Notes under the pieces: generated by a model
What the model was told of the DNA's origin: nothing
Seen by the model: the letters and a program-made list of their open reading frames with translations, nothing else
Database searches by the model: none
In this document: piece by piece, positions 48,725-57,106 of the stretch
How positions within the stretch are numbered: the stretch's first letter is position 1
How the letters are laid out: each line of letters starts with the position of its first letter
Source: Patescibacteria group bacterium
GTDB taxonomy: Bacteria; Patescibacteriota; Patescibacteriia; 2-12-FULL-60-25
NCBI GenBank assembly: GCA_029210915.1
Contig: JARGGJ010000002.1
Coordinates: 1 to 64,000, forward strand
Reading direction: 5' to 3'
DNA length: 64,000 bases
Program-made: the position numbers and the translations under genes

Positions 48725-48815
48725 CACAAGCTGAAAGTCTATCAAGCCAAAAGTCCATCTAGCCCACATCCACCCGCTTGATAGACTTGGCGGACTTGAT
48801 AGACTTGACGGACTT
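48725..48815. repeat. Word-repeat hairpin, AAGTCTATCAAG/ACTTGATAGACTTG type
   Basis: Left GCTGAAAGTCTATCAAG and AAGTCCATC, right CTTGATAGACTTGGCGG and repeats of it. It runs up to the lepA ATG. Confidence 0.9.
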
Positions 48816-50627
48816 ATGTCTCAACAATCAATCCGAAATTTCTGCATCATTGCCCACATAGATCACGGCAAATCCACACTCGCGGACCGTCTTTTGGAAG
48901 TTACGGGAACTATCGAGAAGCGTAAAATGAAAGAGCAATTATTGGATACCATGGATTTAGAGCGCGAGCGCGGTATTACCATCAAACTTCAACCGGCCCG
49001 CATGTCATACAAGTCCAAAGCCGGCGAAGAGTTTCAACTTAACCTCATCGACACTCCGGGGCACGTTGATTTTACCTACGAAGTCTCACGCTCACTCGCA
49101 GCCGTCGAAGGCGCAATCTTGCTCGTCGATTCCACTCAAGGTGTGCAAGCACAAACAATCGCCAACCTCTACCTCGCAATCGAGCAAAACCTCGCAATCA
49201 TTCCGGTTCTCAACAAAACAGACCTACCCAACTCGGAAGTCGAGCGCCGTGCTGAAGAACTTATTAAGCTCATTGGTTGTAAACGCGAAGAGATTTTGTC
49301 CGTATCCGCCAAAACCGGAGTCGGCGTTCCCGAAATTCTCGAAAGAGTTGTAACCGAAGTTCCACCTCCACAGGGTAAAAAAGATGATCCTTTCCGTGCT
49401 GTTATCTTTGATTCCAAATACGATGAGTTTAAGGGAGTTGTTGCCTATGTTCGAGTCGTCGATGGTGAATTGCAAAAAAACGAAGATGTCCACTTTATGG
49501 CTACAGGCCACTCGGGCGAAGCTTTGGAAATCGGTTCTCTAAAGCCGGCGTACTCACCGCAAGATTCTTTAAAGACAGGGGAGATTGGCTACATAGTCAC
49601 CGGTTTAAAAGATATCGAAGCCGTCCGAGTCGGTGATACTGTGGTGTCTGATAAAGAAAAGCTGAATAAAGAAATCAAACCATTACCGGGTTACAAAGAA
49701 GTACGCCCAATGGTTTACGCCGGCATCTTCCCATCCGAAGGCAATGAGTATGTTCGCCTTCGTGAGTCTTTGCTTAAACTCAAACTTTCCGACGCATCCC
49801 TTCAGTTCGATCCCGAGCACTCAACCGCTTTAGGCTTTGGATTTCGTTGCGGATTTTTGGGCATTCTCCATCTCGAGATAATTAAAGAACGCTTGGAGCG
49901 CGAGCATAACATGGAGATTATCACCACAACTCCATCGGTTGCCTACGAAGTTACTTTAACCAGCAATGAAGAAAAGGTTATCAAATCACCCTTGGAATAC
50001 CCGGATTCCTCACGTTTAAAAGAAGCTCGTGAGCCTTGGGTTACAGTCGATATCGTTACGCCAACCGATTACCTGGGGGCAATAATGTCGCTCGTCTCCG
50101 ACCGCCGTGGTGTTTACAAAAACACCGAATATTTCGAAACCACACGCGCTGTTTTGCACTACGATATGCCGCTCTCATCGGTTATCGTTGATTTTCATGA
50201 TAAACTAAAAAGCGCCACAGCCGGTTACGCATCTTTAAGTTACGAATTTTTGGAGTATCGCCCTGCCAAAATCGTCCGTCTCGACATCTTGGTAGCCGAA
50301 GAAGTTGTAGCCGCGCTCGCAACCCTCATCCACGAATCCGAAGCCTACCATCATGGTCGCTACGTAGTTGAAACTCTTAAAGAATCATTGCCGCGTCAGA
50401 TGTTTGTTGTTAAAATTCAAGCATCTGTTGGCGCCAAAGTCATCGCCTCCGAAAAACTCTCCGCTTACCGTAAAGATGTCCTTGCCAAACTCTACGGTGG
50501 CGACCGCACCCGCAAAGACAAGCTCTTAAAGAAACAGAAAAAAGGTAAAGAGCGTATGTTAAGCCAAGGTAAAGGCAGAGTCGAAATCCCCTCCGAGACA
50601 TTTATTAAAGTTCTTCGCCGAAACTAG
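48816..50627 (+). CDS. lepA: Elongation factor 4 (LepA)
   Basis: A ribosome-dependent GTPase of 603 residues. G1 is AHIDHGKST, the G2 region has RERGITIKLQ, G3 DTPGHVDF and G4 NKTDLP. The LepA-specific C-terminal domain is present (KKGKERMLSQGKGRVEIPSE to the end). It is thought to act in translation under stress or in ribosome assembly. The start codon lies at the end of a word repeat, and no Shine-Dalgarno is visible. Confidence 0.97.
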   Translation: MSQQSIRNFCIIAHIDHGKSTLADRLLEVTGTIEKRKMKEQLLDTMDLERERGITIKLQPARMSYKSKAGEEFQLNLIDTPGHVDFTYEVSRSLAAVEGAILLVDSTQGVQAQTIANLYLAIEQNLAIIPVLNKTDLPNSEVERRAEELIKLIGCKREEILSVSAKTGVGVPEILERVVTEVPPPQGKKDDPFRAVIFDSKYDEFKGVVAYVRVVDGELQKNEDVHFMATGHSGEALEIGSLKPAYSPQDSLKTGEIGYIVTGLKDIEAVRVGDTVVSDKEKLNKEIKPLPGYKEVRPMVYAGIFPSEGNEYVRLRESLLKLKLSDASLQFDPEHSTALGFGFRCGFLGILHLEIIKERLEREHNMEIITTTPSVAYEVTLTSNEEKVIKSPLEYPDSSRLKEAREPWVTVDIVTPTDYLGAIMSLVSDRRGVYKNTEYFETTRAVLHYDMPLSSVIVDFHDKLKSATAGYASLSYEFLEYRPAKIVRLDILVAEEVVAALATLIHESEAYHHGRYVVETLKESLPRQMFVVKIQASVGAKVIASEKLSAYRKDVLAKLYGGDRTRKDKLLKKQKKGKERMLSQGKGRVEIPSETFIKVLRRN

Positions 50628-50664
50628 ACCTTGATTCGCTCGATTTACATGATTAGCTTGATTA
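50628..50664. repeat. Left inverted repeat of the GxxExxY element
   Basis: CCTTGATT, an 11-nt middle, GATTAGC and GATTAT. The reverse complement is found at 51034-51071, with the two ends matching almost base for base. Confidence 0.88.
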
Positions 50665-50665
50665 T

Positions 50666-51037
50666 ATGTCGCATGAGGATATAACTCATAAAATTATCGG
50701 ATGTGCAATGAGTGTACATCGGGAACTTGGTAATGGTTTTCCGGAAGTTGTATATCAAAGAGCTTTAGCAATTGAATTGATGTTGCAAGATATAAAATTT
50801 GAAAAAGAAAAAATCCTACCGTTAATATACAAAAACTACAAAGTAGGATCAAGAAGAGTAGACTTCTTTGTTGAAAAAGCAATAATGGTTGAATTAAAAG
50901 CTTTAACTCATTTGGAGGATGTGCATTTGGCTCAAGCATTTAATTATTTAGAGGCATACAAGATGGAGGTTGGTTTATTAATAAATTTCGGTGGTAAAAG
51001 TCTTGAATTTAAAAGAGTACACAAAAAACTCAGATAA
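50666..51037 (+). CDS. GxxExxY protein, PD-(D/E)XK nuclease-like
   Basis: The 123 residues carry the name-giving motif GNGFPEVVYQRAL and, further on, RRVDFFVEKAIMVELKAL, which fits the D-(x)n-ExK centre of the PD-(D/E)XK nuclease superfamily. The ending INFGGKSLEFKRV is family-typical. Function is unknown for this family. The gene fills the space between inverted repeats of about 38 nt: the ATG directly follows the left one and the stop codon is part of the right one. This arrangement suggests that gene and repeats move as one unit. Confidence 0.88.
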   Translation: MSHEDITHKIIGCAMSVHRELGNGFPEVVYQRALAIELMLQDIKFEKEKILPLIYKNYKVGSRRVDFFVEKAIMVELKALTHLEDVHLAQAFNYLEAYKMEVGLLINFGGKSLEFKRVHKKLR

Positions 51038-51071
51038 TCATGCTAATCAATTAATCAAGTTAATCAAGGTT
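51034..51071. repeat. Right inverted repeat of the GxxExxY element
   Basis: ATAATCATGCTAATCA then AATCAAGTTAATCAAGG. It includes the stop codon of the gene. The same words form the empty hairpin at 10395-10509. Confidence 0.88.
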
Positions 51072-51072
51072 T

Positions 51073-51171
51073 ATGAAGCCCAAGACTAAGAAAAAACTTT
51101 GGAAAGCATTCGTCACGGCCATAATCGTGCTCATGATAATCGCACTGGTTTCACCGTTGATGTTTTTCTAA
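51073..51171 (+). CDS. Single-helix membrane micro-protein (32 residues)
   Basis: MKPKTKKKLWKAFVTAIIVL is a basic start followed by a hydrophobic run (AFVTAIIVLMIIALVSPLMFF). I have seen such short Lys-then-helix proteins beside other CPR genes, but cannot name a family. It begins right after the right repeat of the GxxExxY element and ends before another word repeat. The positive-inside pattern favours a real gene. Confidence 0.55.
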   Translation: MKPKTKKKLWKAFVTAIIVLMIIALVSPLMFF

Positions 51172-51174
51172 TAC

Positions 51175-51260
51175 CAGTCGTAACGTCTTAACGTCATAAA
51201 GTCCTAACGTACATACCTCAACCACCCCCGTTAAGACGTTATGACGTTAAGATTTGTGCC
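51175..51260. repeat. Word-repeat hairpin, AACGTCATAAAGTCC type
   Basis: Left GTAACGTCTTAACGTCATAA, right CGTTAAGACGTTATGACG. Confidence 0.9.
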
Positions 51261-51315
51261 TATCGTAATTAGTCCACATGCAACTTTCTCGTCCACGTGA
51301 TAGTGTAGTTTTGCT

Positions 51316-53136
51316 ATGCAGAAGCACTGGCAAATTATTGATGATTCAGGGGATAATGATACTGATCCAAGCATAAGTAATTTACATCCCGTAGCCATAA
51401 GAATGCTAAAGAGGCGCGGGTTAAATACAGCCGAAGAGATCGATCATTTTTTAAATCCCGATTGGGAGCGTGATGTTCACGACCCGTTTTTATTTACCCA
51501 AATGCAACAAGCGGTGGATCGGATCTTTGATGCAATCGAACGTGCTGAACACGTGGTAATCCACGGAGACTACGACGCCGACGGTGTAACCGGCTCAGTA
51601 GTCCTCGCCTCAACTCTGCAAATGCTCGCTGGTGCAAATTCGAAGCCAGGACCAAGTACCGAGGACTATGTACCAGGAGATGATTCTTCCAAATTCCTCA
51701 ACGTCCTCCCGCTAACCGACACAGCGCTATCGCTGGATATCTACATCCCGCACCGCGAGCGCGAGGGTTACGGATTAAACATGGCAACCGTCGATCGCAT
51801 CGCAGAACGAGGCACGCATCTTCTTATCACGGTAGATTGCGGTGTAGCGAACGCCGGGGAGATCGACGTGCTCAAAGAAAAGGGGATAGATACGATAGTT
51901 GTCGACCATCATCAATTTAACGATAAAATACCGGATGCAATTTGTATCCACCCCAGCTTACCCGAGGAAACGTATCCTTTTAAAAATCTCGCCGCGGTTG
52001 GTGTGGCCTGGAAGGTTGCTCACGCACTCATTATCGAAGCAAGGAAAAGGGGAGTGGAAATCCCGGCCGGTTATGAAAAATGGCTTTTGGATTTAGTCTC
52101 AATCGCAACAGTCACAGATATCGTCCCGCTTGTCGGCGAAAACCGCACACTCGAAGTCTACGGCTTAAAAGTACTAAACAAACTGCGCCGGCCCGGGTTT
52201 CGTGCTTTGGTTAATATTGCCAACTGGAAAAAGGGTGAGTTAGATTCAGAATCTGTCGGTTTTGTGCTTGGGCCGCGCATCAACGCAGCCGGGCGCATGG
52301 AGCATGCTTTTTTGGCTGTAGATCTTCTCTTGGAGCAAAATGAAAGTCGCGCCGCGTTAAAAGCCGCAAATCTGGAGGCTGTAAACAAATCTCGTCAAAA
52401 AGCTACCGAAATACTAATGAAAGAAGCGGAGCATTTCACTAAAACTCAAGATCAATACTCACTAATATTCGCTTGGTCCGAGAATTGGTCGCCATCGTTG
52501 GTTGGCCTTGCCGCCGGCAGATATACCGATAAATTCGGAAAACCCGCCGTTTTTGTTGGAAAACATGATGGTGTATGGATTGGTTCCGGGCGCTCTATTT
52601 TTGGCTATAATATTACCGAAGCTTTACATGAAGTTGGCGGCAATTTACTAACTCGCTTTGGCGGCCACGCGCAAGCCTGCGGATTCAGCCTGGACTCTGA
52701 TGAAAATGTTCGCCTTTTTGCGGATGTAATGCGCAATCACGCCGCCGAATTCTTAAGAGAGCAAGAATTAAAACCCATTTTAAAAATTGAAACTCAAATT
52801 GAACTTAAAGATCTGACCATGGAATTTTTAGAAACCTTAAATCGCTTCGAGCCTTTTGGCGAGTCGAATCCCAAACCCATATTCATGACAGCAAATTTAA
52901 CGGTTTTGGAATCCTCCATGGTTGGTGCTACCCAGAATCATGTTCGAGCTTTGGTGCAAGATAAATTCGGCAAACGTCAAAAAGTCATCGGTTTTTACAA
53001 AGCCGACCTAAAAGATATCTTTAACCCGGGCAACCAAATCGATATTGTCTACGACATCAGCAAATCCGAATGGAACGGCCGTACCGAAATCCAATGCAAA
53101 CTCATAGACGCGCGTAAGACATTAAATAACAAATAA
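51316..53136 (+). CDS. recJ: Single-stranded-DNA exonuclease RecJ
   Basis: A 5'-3' exonuclease of recombination and repair. The DHH motifs are GDYDADGVTGSVV, VDCGVANAGE, VVDHHQFND, and the DHHA1 part has GRINAAGRMEHAFLA-type and WSENWSPSLVGLAAGR, then GRSIFGYNITEAL and GGHAQACGFSL. Between motif I and LDIYIPHREREGYG about 30 extra residues (SKPGPSTEDYVPGDDSS) are encoded in frame by GGACCATGTAC-type words. All catalytic residues are intact, so the protein is probably active. 606 residues. Confidence 0.94.
   Translation: MQKHWQIIDDSGDNDTDPSISNLHPVAIRMLKRRGLNTAEEIDHFLNPDWERDVHDPFLFTQMQQAVDRIFDAIERAEHVVIHGDYDADGVTGSVVLASTLQMLAGANSKPGPSTEDYVPGDDSSKFLNVLPLTDTALSLDIYIPHREREGYGLNMATVDRIAERGTHLLITVDCGVANAGEIDVLKEKGIDTIVVDHHQFNDKIPDAICIHPSLPEETYPFKNLAAVGVAWKVAHALIIEARKRGVEIPAGYEKWLLDLVSIATVTDIVPLVGENRTLEVYGLKVLNKLRRPGFRALVNIANWKKGELDSESVGFVLGPRINAAGRMEHAFLAVDLLLEQNESRAALKAANLEAVNKSRQKATEILMKEAEHFTKTQDQYSLIFAWSENWSPSLVGLAAGRYTDKFGKPAVFVGKHDGVWIGSGRSIFGYNITEALHEVGGNLLTRFGGHAQACGFSLDSDENVRLFADVMRNHAAEFLREQELKPILKIETQIELKDLTMEFLETLNRFEPFGESNPKPIFMTANLTVLESSMVGATQNHVRALVQDKFGKRQKVIGFYKADLKDIFNPGNQIDIVYDISKSEWNGRTEIQCKLIDARKTLNNK
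51638..51690. repeat. Word repeat, CCAGGACCAAGTACC type, inside recJ
   Basis: CCAGGACCAAGTACCGAGGAC and TATGTACCAGG, the same words as the intergenic hairpins at 28919 and 33775, read in frame. Confidence 0.82.
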
Positions 53137-53255
53137 TAAATAACAAAGCGACACAATTAATTAAAAAATTACAAATAACAAATAACAAAGCGAGCGGATG
53201 GGATTTACTTTATTATTTATTATTTATTATTTATTATTTTGCGTAGCGATAGCGA
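53122..53255. repeat. Word-repeat hairpin, AAATAACAAATAATAA type
   Basis: Left AATAACAAATAATAAATAAC and AAATAACAAAGCGA; right four TTATTATTTA units, with GCG at both inner and outer ends. Confidence 0.9.
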
Positions 53256-53264
53256 AGCATAAGT

Positions 53265-53672
53265 ATGAACCTACAGATCTACACAGATGGCGGTGCCCGC
53301 GGAAATCCCGGGCCGGCAGGTATCGGAGTCGCCATAATCGACAAAGCAACCGGCGAAACTATCGCTGAAATCTCACAATATCTTGGTGAAACCACTAATA
53401 ATCAAGCGGAATATCAAGCCGCAATCGCCGGGCTCACCCGTGCTGTTGAGCTTGGTGCCAAATCCGTAGAAATAGTTGCCGATTCCGAGCTTTTGGTTCG
53501 CCAATGCCGCGGCCAATATAAAGTCAAAAACGCAGATCTCGCCAAGCGATTTTTAGAAGTCAAAAACTTAGAGACTCAACTCGGCGGACGTGTCACATAC
53601 ACCCACGTCAAACGCGAACTAAACAAACAAGCAGACGCACTCGCAAACCGCGCTATGGACGCTAAAAAATAA
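53265..53672 (+). CDS. rnhA: Ribonuclease HI
   Basis: It removes the RNA strand of RNA-DNA hybrids. The acidic catalytic set is seen in YTDGGARGNPG (Asp), NNQAEYQAAI (Glu), VADSELLVRQ (Asp) and KQADALANRA (Asp). Its 135 residues make a compact form lacking the basic extension of some homologues, close to the plant/archaeal-like type common in small genomes. It lies after recJ, with a word repeat between. Confidence 0.94.
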   Translation: MNLQIYTDGGARGNPGPAGIGVAIIDKATGETIAEISQYLGETTNNQAEYQAAIAGLTRAVELGAKSVEIVADSELLVRQCRGQYKVKNADLAKRFLEVKNLETQLGGRVTYTHVKRELNKQADALANRAMDAKK

Positions 53673-53697
53673 CCAATCACCCATGAAGCACTAAGTA

Positions 53698-53860
53698 TTA
53701 GTTTATAAAGTTCATAAAGTTCATAAAGTGTATAAAACGAACCAACTCAGTAACTACTTTACAAACTTTACAAACTTTACAAACTGCATCTTTAGTTATT
53801 AGTTTGTTGATTATTTATTGATGATTGGAGCTTGGGTATTGGTTATTGATGGCTATTAAG
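53698..53860. repeat. Word-repeat hairpin, AAGTTCATAAAG type, followed by GGTTATTG words
   Basis: Left AAAGTTCATAAAGTTCATAA, right TTTACAAACTTTACAAAC. 53800-53855 has TTGATGATTGGAGCTTGGGT words. Confidence 0.88.
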
Positions 53861-53917
53861 TCATCCACAGCCAGGTGATGACCGCTTCCGGCGGTTTTTG
53901 TGGTATAATTTAGCCAA

Positions 53918-56017
53918 ATGCCCCCGAGAAAAACGAATCTCAAGAAAGCGAAAAATCGCAAGGCGCTTTATGATTACATGACGCCCGCATTTTGGCGCGC
54001 TCACTTTGCCGTTCCGGCAGGGATTTTCTTTATTTCTCTTGGTATTGCACTTGGAATCGCGCACAGCACAACTCTTCAACCATACAGCGCGACAGCCACA
54101 ACAGCCGACAACATTGTTGGCTGGGCATGGACCACGCACGTAGGTTGGTTTTCTTTAAACGATATAAACGCAGGTGCTTGCGGTACTCCTCCTTGCGGAT
54201 CCTATGGAATCAATATCGATCCTGCAACATCCACTCAACCACACTGGAATCCGTCTATGTGGTCAGTGGGTTCGCATAGTTCGCCTCCGGATGCTCCAGA
54301 TGCAACTGTAATCGGTCATGCGATAAATGGTTTTGTTTGGTCTGATAATGTTGGTTTTATTTGTTTTGGTAATTCTTGCAATATTCCAGCATGTACCGGA
54401 ACTTTCTACCCGGATCCACCAGGCGGAGAGTTTTATGCCTATGCAGAGCAAATAACAGGTACTAATACTGTCGAGGTCCATGGCTGGGCTGTAATTTGTA
54501 ATCAAAAAGATGCCGGCTGGATATCTCTCAACTGTAATGATCTGGGAGCTTGCGATGGTTCTGCCGGCTCCACTTATTACAAACTTGTATATAACCCGGT
54601 TACTCAAACATTCCACAATGCCGCAAACACCGGATCTCCTTTTGCCTGGAATGGTAATACCGATGGTTCGGGGATCGGTTATATCAACTTTTATATGTCC
54701 GCCTTGGGCATGCACCTAGATCCGGATCCCGAAGTTTGCACCGATAATATCGATAATAACTTAAACGGCGCTACCGATTGTTCGGACTCTGCTTGTGTTG
54801 GCACCCCCGCTTGTCCCGAAATTTGCGATAACGGCATCGATGATGACGCGGATACTTTGGTAGATTGCGCAGACCCTGATTGTGCTTGCACAGAGTCTAT
54901 TTGTAATGATGGCGTAGATAATGATTTCGATGGTCCTATAGATTGTGCCGATACGGATTGTTCCGCAAATCCTGTCTGTATGCCGGAAACAATTTGCGAC
55001 GACAGTGTCGATAATGACAGCGATGGAGATGTGGATTGTGCCGATTCTGATTGTGCCGGCGACCCGGTTTGTGTACCGCCTCAACCCCAATGTACCGATT
55101 TCCCCGCAGGCCCCAATCAAGCCGATCAATGCTGTAACGATTTAAGTGATAATGGGACCGGTTTTGTAGATTGTTACGATAGCGATTGCCGATCCCTAGC
55201 CTCCGTATGTTCGGCATGGTTGCAAGTCTCTACCGGTAACATCTATGCAAATTTAGGTATCACGGGCACAAAGCCATCAGATCAAACAGGCTTATCAAAT
55301 ACAAAATGGTGCCTTCGCTCTGATCAAACAATCGACTGGACGAGTGAAGAATCTTGCAAACAAGAAGGCGTTGGTAATATCGAACTTCCCTCCACCGAAA
55401 CAAATTATCGCAATAAACTCGGATTCTTGGATTTGGCTGGCATGCGAGTTAATAATCGCTATGCACCTGTTAAAAATATCGCAAACGCAGCCGGCATCCC
55501 AAATACATTAAATGGTACAATTTATCATTACACGGGCTCCGGTGAATTTGTGCTTCCGGCTAAAACTTTCGCAAATGGCCTGGGAACAACCGGTAACGGC
55601 TCGGGCTTGTTATTAATCGAAGGTGCTGATCTGCGTATAATCGATAATATCGATTATTCAGCAACCGCGGTACAAAGCAGGCTTAAAAACTTGGCATCAT
55701 TTGGTGTGGTTGTTGTTAAAAACGCTTTTGGCGCTGGTGGCAATATCTATATAGATCCAAATGTTACCAAGATTAGCGGTGTGTACTTCGCGGAGAGCAA
55801 TATCTACACGGGAACTACGGGTTCGCCCCCGGATGATTATTTAGACATGGTCGGCATATTTATAGCTAATCAATTTAATCTGCAAAGAGATAATAATACT
55901 GACCCGGCTCGCCCGGCCGAGCGCATTTTATTTGATGGCCGAGCCGTAGTTAACCCTCCACCCGGTCTTTCTGATATGAGCAAGTCATTACCGCGGGCAA
56001 CCGAAGTATCATTTTAA
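53918..56017 (+). CDS. Large surface protein with Cys/Asp repeats, linked to the pilus genes
   Basis: A membrane helix near residues 30-50 (FAVPAGIFFISLGIALGIA) exports or anchors the protein. Residues ~70-265 are rich in Gly and Trp (GWAWTTHVGWFSLND, NGFVWSDNVGFICF). Residues ~270-430 hold four to five repeats of the form C-x3-4-D-N/D-D-x-DG-x2-DC-x-D-x-DC, probably calcium-binding and disulfide-linked. The C-terminal 250 residues are beta-rich (GNIYIDPNVTKISGVYFAES). TATAAT ends 8 nt before the ATG. It lies 6 nt upstream of pilM, so it may be a pilus tip or adhesin subunit. Confidence 0.82.
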   Translation: MPPRKTNLKKAKNRKALYDYMTPAFWRAHFAVPAGIFFISLGIALGIAHSTTLQPYSATATTADNIVGWAWTTHVGWFSLNDINAGACGTPPCGSYGINIDPATSTQPHWNPSMWSVGSHSSPPDAPDATVIGHAINGFVWSDNVGFICFGNSCNIPACTGTFYPDPPGGEFYAYAEQITGTNTVEVHGWAVICNQKDAGWISLNCNDLGACDGSAGSTYYKLVYNPVTQTFHNAANTGSPFAWNGNTDGSGIGYINFYMSALGMHLDPDPEVCTDNIDNNLNGATDCSDSACVGTPACPEICDNGIDDDADTLVDCADPDCACTESICNDGVDNDFDGPIDCADTDCSANPVCMPETICDDSVDNDSDGDVDCADSDCAGDPVCVPPQPQCTDFPAGPNQADQCCNDLSDNGTGFVDCYDSDCRSLASVCSAWLQVSTGNIYANLGITGTKPSDQTGLSNTKWCLRSDQTIDWTSEESCKQEGVGNIELPSTETNYRNKLGFLDLAGMRVNNRYAPVKNIANAAGIPNTLNGTIYHYTGSGEFVLPAKTFANGLGTTGNGSGLLLIEGADLRIIDNIDYSATAVQSRLKNLASFGVVVVKNAFGAGGNIYIDPNVTKISGVYFAESNIYTGTTGSPPDDYLDMVGIFIANQFNLQRDNNTDPARPAERILFDGRAVVNPPPGLSDMSKSLPRATEVSF

Positions 56018-56023
56018 ACAAAT

Positions 56024-57097
56024 ATGGGATTCTTTTCTAAAAAAACAACCAAAAATTTTATCGGCCTGGATCTGGGCCTTTCCGGTGTTAAACTTGTCGA
56101 GCTTGCAAACGATGGCGGGCATGCCAGGCTGGTAACCTACGCCTACTCCGACAGGCCGGTAGAAAGCTTCGATTCCATGTTCACGGACCGTCTCGATGAA
56201 ACCGCAAAACTCATCAAAGACATGTTGTCGCAGGCTAAATGCACCACCAAAGATACCATTGCCGCGGTCCCTGTCTCATCCATCTTCACATCCATCATCT
56301 CAGTTCCTGCAAACAACGAAAAAGAGCTAAAAGAAGCGATTTTACTCCAAGCTCGAAAACTCATACCCGTACCACTCGAAGAAATCCAACTCGACAGCAA
56401 AGTAATCGAAGGCGCCTTTAAAACAGAGGGGCAAAAGAAAGTCTCGCGAGTTCTTTTAACGGGCGCTCCAAAAAACTTGGTTAATCGCTACATCGAACTA
56501 TTAAATAAACGTTGCGGTTTAAACTTAATCTCGCTGGAAACCGAAACATTTGCTCAAATCCGTGCTTTAATCGGCAAAGACCGCTCCAGTATTATGATTA
56601 TCGATATCGGATTTCACCGCACAAACATATCTGTTGTAGATAAAGGAGTACCTTTTTTAAACAGATCAATCGCGGTAGGCGGAGATGGTATTACGCAATC
56701 CATATCGCAAATGTTGGGTATTCCTTATCAACAATCCGAAACAATGAAACGCGATATCCGCTCCATGGCCTCTTTCGCCCCATCCGGCGATCTCACACCC
56801 ATGTTAGAGAGCCTAATGAAACCCATCTTAAACGAAATCAAATATTCGTTCTCACTTTACCAAGGTCGGGGTGATGCCGGGGAACAGCGCAGGATTGATA
56901 AAATAATTTTAACCGGAGGTTCCGCATTATTACCAAGTTTAACCGATTTCTTAACCCAAACAATGAATGTAAACTCATTCCTGGGAGATCCCTGGGCGCG
57001 TGTTGTATACCCGCTCGACCTCCGCCCCATACTAGACGAGATAGGATCTCGATTCAGCGTTGCCATTGGCTGTGCCATGCGTGATATAACCGACTAA
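56024..57097 (+). CDS. pilM: Type IV pilus assembly protein PilM
   Basis: An actin-like cytoplasmic ATP-binding protein that links PilN/PilO to the assembly ATPase. GLDLGLSGVKLVEL is the phosphate-1 region, IMIIDIGFHRTNISVV phosphate-2 and ILTGGSALLPSLTDFL the adenosine motif. 357 residues, as in the family. It is followed by pilN after 9 nt. Confidence 0.94.
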   Translation: MGFFSKKTTKNFIGLDLGLSGVKLVELANDGGHARLVTYAYSDRPVESFDSMFTDRLDETAKLIKDMLSQAKCTTKDTIAAVPVSSIFTSIISVPANNEKELKEAILLQARKLIPVPLEEIQLDSKVIEGAFKTEGQKKVSRVLLTGAPKNLVNRYIELLNKRCGLNLISLETETFAQIRALIGKDRSSIMIIDIGFHRTNISVVDKGVPFLNRSIAVGGDGITQSISQMLGIPYQQSETMKRDIRSMASFAPSGDLTPMLESLMKPILNEIKYSFSLYQGRGDAGEQRRIDKIILTGGSALLPSLTDFLTQTMNVNSFLGDPWARVVYPLDLRPILDEIGSRFSVAIGCAMRDITD

Positions 57098-57106
57098 TTA
57101 TTACTT

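Noticed and set aside
48263-48762. Open frames of 85-110 codons in the gap before lepA
   Set aside because: They lie across a promoter, a perfect closing helix and a terminator, which indicates a structured RNA.
53122-53255. Possible CRISPR array in direct repeats
   Set aside because: The units are 7-16 nt, imperfect and inverted in a second arm, without unique spacers of constant length. No cas gene is present anywhere in the window.
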